DNA of 8,663 bases from an uncultured Erysipelotrichaceae bacterium (GTDB lineage: Bacteria > Bacillota_I > Bacilli_A > Erysipelotrichales > Erysipelotrichaceae), in the NCBI GenBank assembly GCA_902782505.1, contig CACZNO010000212.1, positions 1 to 8,663 of the forward strand. Reading direction: 5' to 3'. This document shows positions 6,970 to 8,663 of the stretch, in pieces; position 1 is the stretch's first letter; each line of letters begins with the position of its first letter. The notes beneath the pieces were generated by a model, which saw nothing but the letters and a program-made list of their open reading frames with translations, made no database searches and was not told the DNA's origin. Made by a program: the position numbers and the translations under genes.

Positions 6970-8333
6970 ATTTTCTGTTTCTTAGGGAAGTGCCTTGTAA
7001 CAGAGTTTTCGATACGCATATCAGAGGGGGATTCGTTTTTGTTGAGGACATAAAGAGCGCGGTTTCTGAAACGATCGAAGTTGGAAAAACCGTTAGCTAA
7101 ACGAATGATTATCTTGATATATTTATTTCTGCCTTCGACCGGACCGGAAGTGACCCGGACGGTTTTGCGGAAAGAATTCCCGTTATGATCCGACACACGT
7201 TTCGAGATAGTAAAGAATGAGTTGATGATCTCTATGTGCCAATTCAACAGAGTAGCGGCGAGGGAAACCAATTCTGTGATCTGAGAATCAAACATTTTAT
7301 TAATGATGAGATCGAGTTCTTCCGCTTTTTCTATTGGAGAACCTAAAGACCGGTCAAAAGATTTGTACCGCTGGCATAGGTAATAAGATCGTTCCAGATC
7401 ACCGCTGATACTGAGTAACATATTACGTTTTTGAAGATCCGTGAGATGATATTTGAAATGGTGATTCTTTTTTACGTCAGAATAGTTCTGATATTGGATT
7501 TCTTCAAATAATAGGTGCTTCTGGTACTTTAACAGGTAGTATTGATCGGATCGTTTATCGTTTTCGAATTTGCGAAGTAAAGAGAGTCTAATGCGGTCTA
7601 AGGAATCAAAGACCCGCCTTACTACATGAAACGGGTCAGCGCATATCTTCGCATTAGGAAAGCAGGAATAAAGGACATCGCGGTAATTTTCGTTCATATC
7701 GATCGAAATAAACTTAACTTTTTCACGTTCTTCCTTAGGGATCCTATGGAAATATGAGTGCAGCCGGTGTTTGTCCCTGGAAGGTAAAAGGTCGATGACA
7801 TAACCTTTGTTTAACGAAAGGACCATCAACGCATATTTCTTGGACGCATGTCTGGAAAAATAGAATTCGTCGATACCGATGGATTCCGAGAGCTCTTTGC
7901 GTCCGATCTGGACGTGCTCATCAAAGATATTCATGACCTTCTGCGCGGATAAGTTTACTTTTTTAGCCACAGAAGAAAATGTCTCATTATAGTTTTTCAA
8001 AAGGGCCAAGACATTCTCTACAGTTTTATCAGAAATGCGGGAATATTGTTCGGTAAAGGGATTGTCTTCATAAAACGTCTTCCCGCACTTCGGACAGAGA
8101 AAACGCCGCGCATTATATAGGATCTCAGACGTCTCGTTGAGCAGAACGGAATGTGTTATATGTTTATTCCGGTATTCCTTGATTTCTCTGGTATAGTATC
8201 CGCATTCCGGACACCTTTGTCCGCGGTTTACCAACCGTATATAAAATGTGTGTTTGCGGTTCTTAACGGTTTCTTTACAGTATTCGACTTCCGATTCTTT
8301 AACCCCTAAAAGGGTCGTGATAAAATCATTCAT
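6966..8333 (-). CDS. tnp: ISL3-family DDE transposase
   Basis: Transposase of 455 aa that cuts and joins the ends of its own element. Visible: a zinc finger of the ISL3 type with CPEC (41-44) and CPKC (80-83); a helix-turn-helix-like segment about 118-141 (AKKVNLSAQKVMNIF); the catalytic core with Asp155 (IGIDEFYF), Asp212 (SIDMNENYR), Asp233 (ADPFHVVRR) and the Glu at 400 in PVEGRNKYIK, followed by the family hallmark ANGFSNFDRFRNRAL. Length is normal and no frameshift or stop interrupts it. The frame allows an ATG at 8339, but AGGAGG (8348-8343) lies only 3 nt from it and 9 nt from the ATG at 8333. The start MNDFITTLLG is therefore preferred; it adds no residues missing from the family pattern. 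Confidence 0.93.
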   Translation of the reverse strand: MNDFITTLLGVKESEVEYCKETVKNRKHTFYIRLVNRGQRCPECGYYTREIKEYRNKHITHSVLLNETSEILYNARRFLCPKCGKTFYEDNPFTEQYSRISDKTVENVLALLKNYNETFSSVAKKVNLSAQKVMNIFDEHVQIGRKELSESIGIDEFYFSRHASKKYALMVLSLNKGYVIDLLPSRDKHRLHSYFHRIPKEEREKVKFISIDMNENYRDVLYSCFPNAKICADPFHVVRRVFDSLDRIRLSLLRKFENDKRSDQYYLLKYQKHLLFEEIQYQNYSDVKKNHHFKYHLTDLQKRNMLLSISGDLERSYYLCQRYKSFDRSLGSPIEKAEELDLIINKMFDSQITELVSLAATLLNWHIEIINSFFTISKRVSDHNGNSFRKTVRVTSGPVEGRNKYIKIIIRLANGFSNFDRFRNRALYVLNKNESPSDMRIENSVTRHFPKKQKM

Positions 8334-8339
8334 AGGCAT

Positions 8340-8387
8340 AAGCCTCCTCTCATTTGTGCGTTACCTACCCACATTATAGAGAGGCTT
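8340..8387 (-). promoter_or_regulatory. Transposase start region: -10 box, RBS and a stem that can hide the RBS
   Basis: On the minus strand a perfect -10 TATAAT (8378-8373) precedes AGGAGG (8348-8343); no good -35 is seen. The segment AAGCCTCTCT (8387-8378) can pair with AGAGGAGGCTT (8350-8340) through 10 pairs with one bulged G, covering the RBS. The first arm lies upstream of the predicted start of transcription (near 8366). Only RNAs entering from outside the element would therefore carry both arms. Confidence 0.5.
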
Positions 8388-8407
8388 TTATTTTGACCGG
8401 AGCGTTC

Positions 8408-8485
8408 ACCCTACGTTTGTTTAAAGGGTCCATTCAAAAACCCTACGTTTATTTAAAGGCGTAGGGTTTACCCTATGTTTATTTA
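8408..8485 (-). repeat. Right-end array: three inverted copies of the end motif
   Basis: Copies at 8408-8423 (exact reverse complement of 6937-6952), 8440-8455 (exact reverse complement of 6880-6895) and 8470-8485 (one change). Start-to-start distances are 32 and 30 bp. An opposite half-site GTAGGGT lies at 8461-8467, abutting the outermost copy. The array mirrors the left end of the element. Confidence 0.85.
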
Positions 8486-8496
8486 TAGTGTCAAGA

Positions 8497-8526
8497 AAAG
8501 CCTGCCGTTTGATTGCGGCAGGCTTT
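8497..8526. terminator. Bidirectional terminator after the dipeptidase gene
   Basis: AAAGCCTGCCG (8497-8507) pairs perfectly with CGGCAGGCTTT (8516-8526) around 8 nt. Leftward the stem is followed by TCTT, rightward by GTTTCG. It lies 8 nt past the stop of the leftward dipeptidase gene, which it most likely ends, and would also shield the IS from that gene's transcription. Confidence 0.85.
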
Positions 8527-8534
8527 GTTTCGTT

Positions 8535-8663
8535 TTAGAGATCCAGAAGGTTCAGTAACGCGTGGACATAGATTTCGGTCTGACGGGCGAGGTTCTTGAT
8601 GGGAATGAATTCGTCGTCACCGTGCATGTGAATGTCCGGATCGTCCGGGAATTCCGCACCGAA
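8535..8663 (-). CDS. pepV: C-terminal 42 residues of an M20 dipeptidase, PepV type (partial)
   Basis: The leftward frame enters at the window end and stops at TAA (8537-8535). The sequence FGAEFPDDPDIHMHGDDEF followed by IPIKNLARQTEIYVHALLNLL matches the C-terminal pattern of PepV-like M20 peptidases, usually FGAxFPGDPDxxHQxNEY followed by a helix with TxIYAEAI. In PepV the His in this segment is a ligand of the active-site zinc; here that is the His before GDDEF. The enzyme is a cytoplasmic dipeptidase that releases amino acids from imported dipeptides. It is convergent with the surface protease gene, separated by the IS. The symbol is given by pattern; other M20 dipeptidases cannot be excluded from 42 residues. 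Confidence 0.7.
   Translation of the reverse strand, partial: FGAEFPDDPDIHMHGDDEFIPIKNLARQTEIYVHALLNLLDL

Larger units (their letters stand above)
6873..8492. mobile_element. ISL3-family insertion sequence, about 1.6 kb
   Basis: A single leftward ISL3 transposase gene is bounded by imperfect terminal inverted repeats of 23 bp (6873-6895 and 8470-8492, 19 of 23 identical). These are part of arrays of three motif copies at each end. Size and one-gene content fit the family. The expected 8-bp target duplication is not visible: 6865-6872 reads GTTTTTCT and 8493-8500 AAGAAAAG. Either the exact tips lie elsewhere or the copy is old or rearranged. The transposase frame is intact, so the element may still be mobile. 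It is visibly poorer in G and C than the protease gene. Confidence 0.8.

Noticed and set aside
6857..7051. Leftward 64-codon frame across the left IS end
   Set aside because: It runs through the transposase C-terminus in another frame, the end repeats and the protease terminator; it is a by-product of the TTTAAATAAA-type repeats.
6865..8500. 8-bp target site duplication around the IS
   Set aside because: GTTTTTCT and AAGAAAAG are not direct repeats; the similarity is inverted and explained by the two terminator tails.

Overview
The window looks like a chromosomal segment from a Gram-positive, Bacillota-type anaerobe, possibly a gut Erysipelotrichia or Clostridia relative. The reasons are a sortase-anchored lactocepin-like surface protease with a dockerin, Big-type and Flg_new/InlB-type Ig-like modules, strong GGAGG ribosome binding sites, TATAAT promoters, a PepV-type dipeptidase and an ISL3-family insertion sequence. 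The genus-level guess is inference; no 16S or other marker is present.

Layout. Positions 1-21 hold the first seven codons of an unidentified leftward gene, with its own RBS and promoter (49-77) and a near-perfect inverted repeat (85-127) behind it. A strong GC-rich hairpin (140-167) and an AT-rich non-coding stretch (168-440) follow. The latter carries a CodY-like box (331-345), a TATAAT -10 (373-378), a structured 5' leader (388-418) and an RBS. Positions 441-6821 encode one giant protein of 2126 aa: a secreted, cell-wall-anchored S8 (subtilisin/lactocepin-like) protease with an intact Asp211/His302/Ser665 triad and an LPPTG sortase signal. It ends in a textbook terminator (6842-6870).

Positions 6873-8492 are a complete-looking ISL3-family element of about 1.6 kb with a leftward transposase gene. 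Each end carries three iterated copies of a 16-bp motif, in inverted orientation between the two ends. The element sits exactly between the terminator of the protease gene and the terminator (8497-8526) of the next gene. That gene, cut by the window end (8535-8663, leftward), is the C-terminus of an M20 dipeptidase of the PepV type.

How the genes work together: the surface protease and the cytoplasmic dipeptidase are convergent neighbours that could act at the start and end of one protein-scavenging route (extracellular proteolysis, uptake, dipeptide cleavage). The CodY-like box would fit nutritional control of that route. The most unusual points are a complete type I dockerin inserted in the middle of the protease, a cohesin-like beta-sandwich further along the same chain, a large beta-rich module of unknown family, the triple-site architecture of the IS ends, and a potential RNA stem that would hide the transposase RBS only in read-through transcripts.
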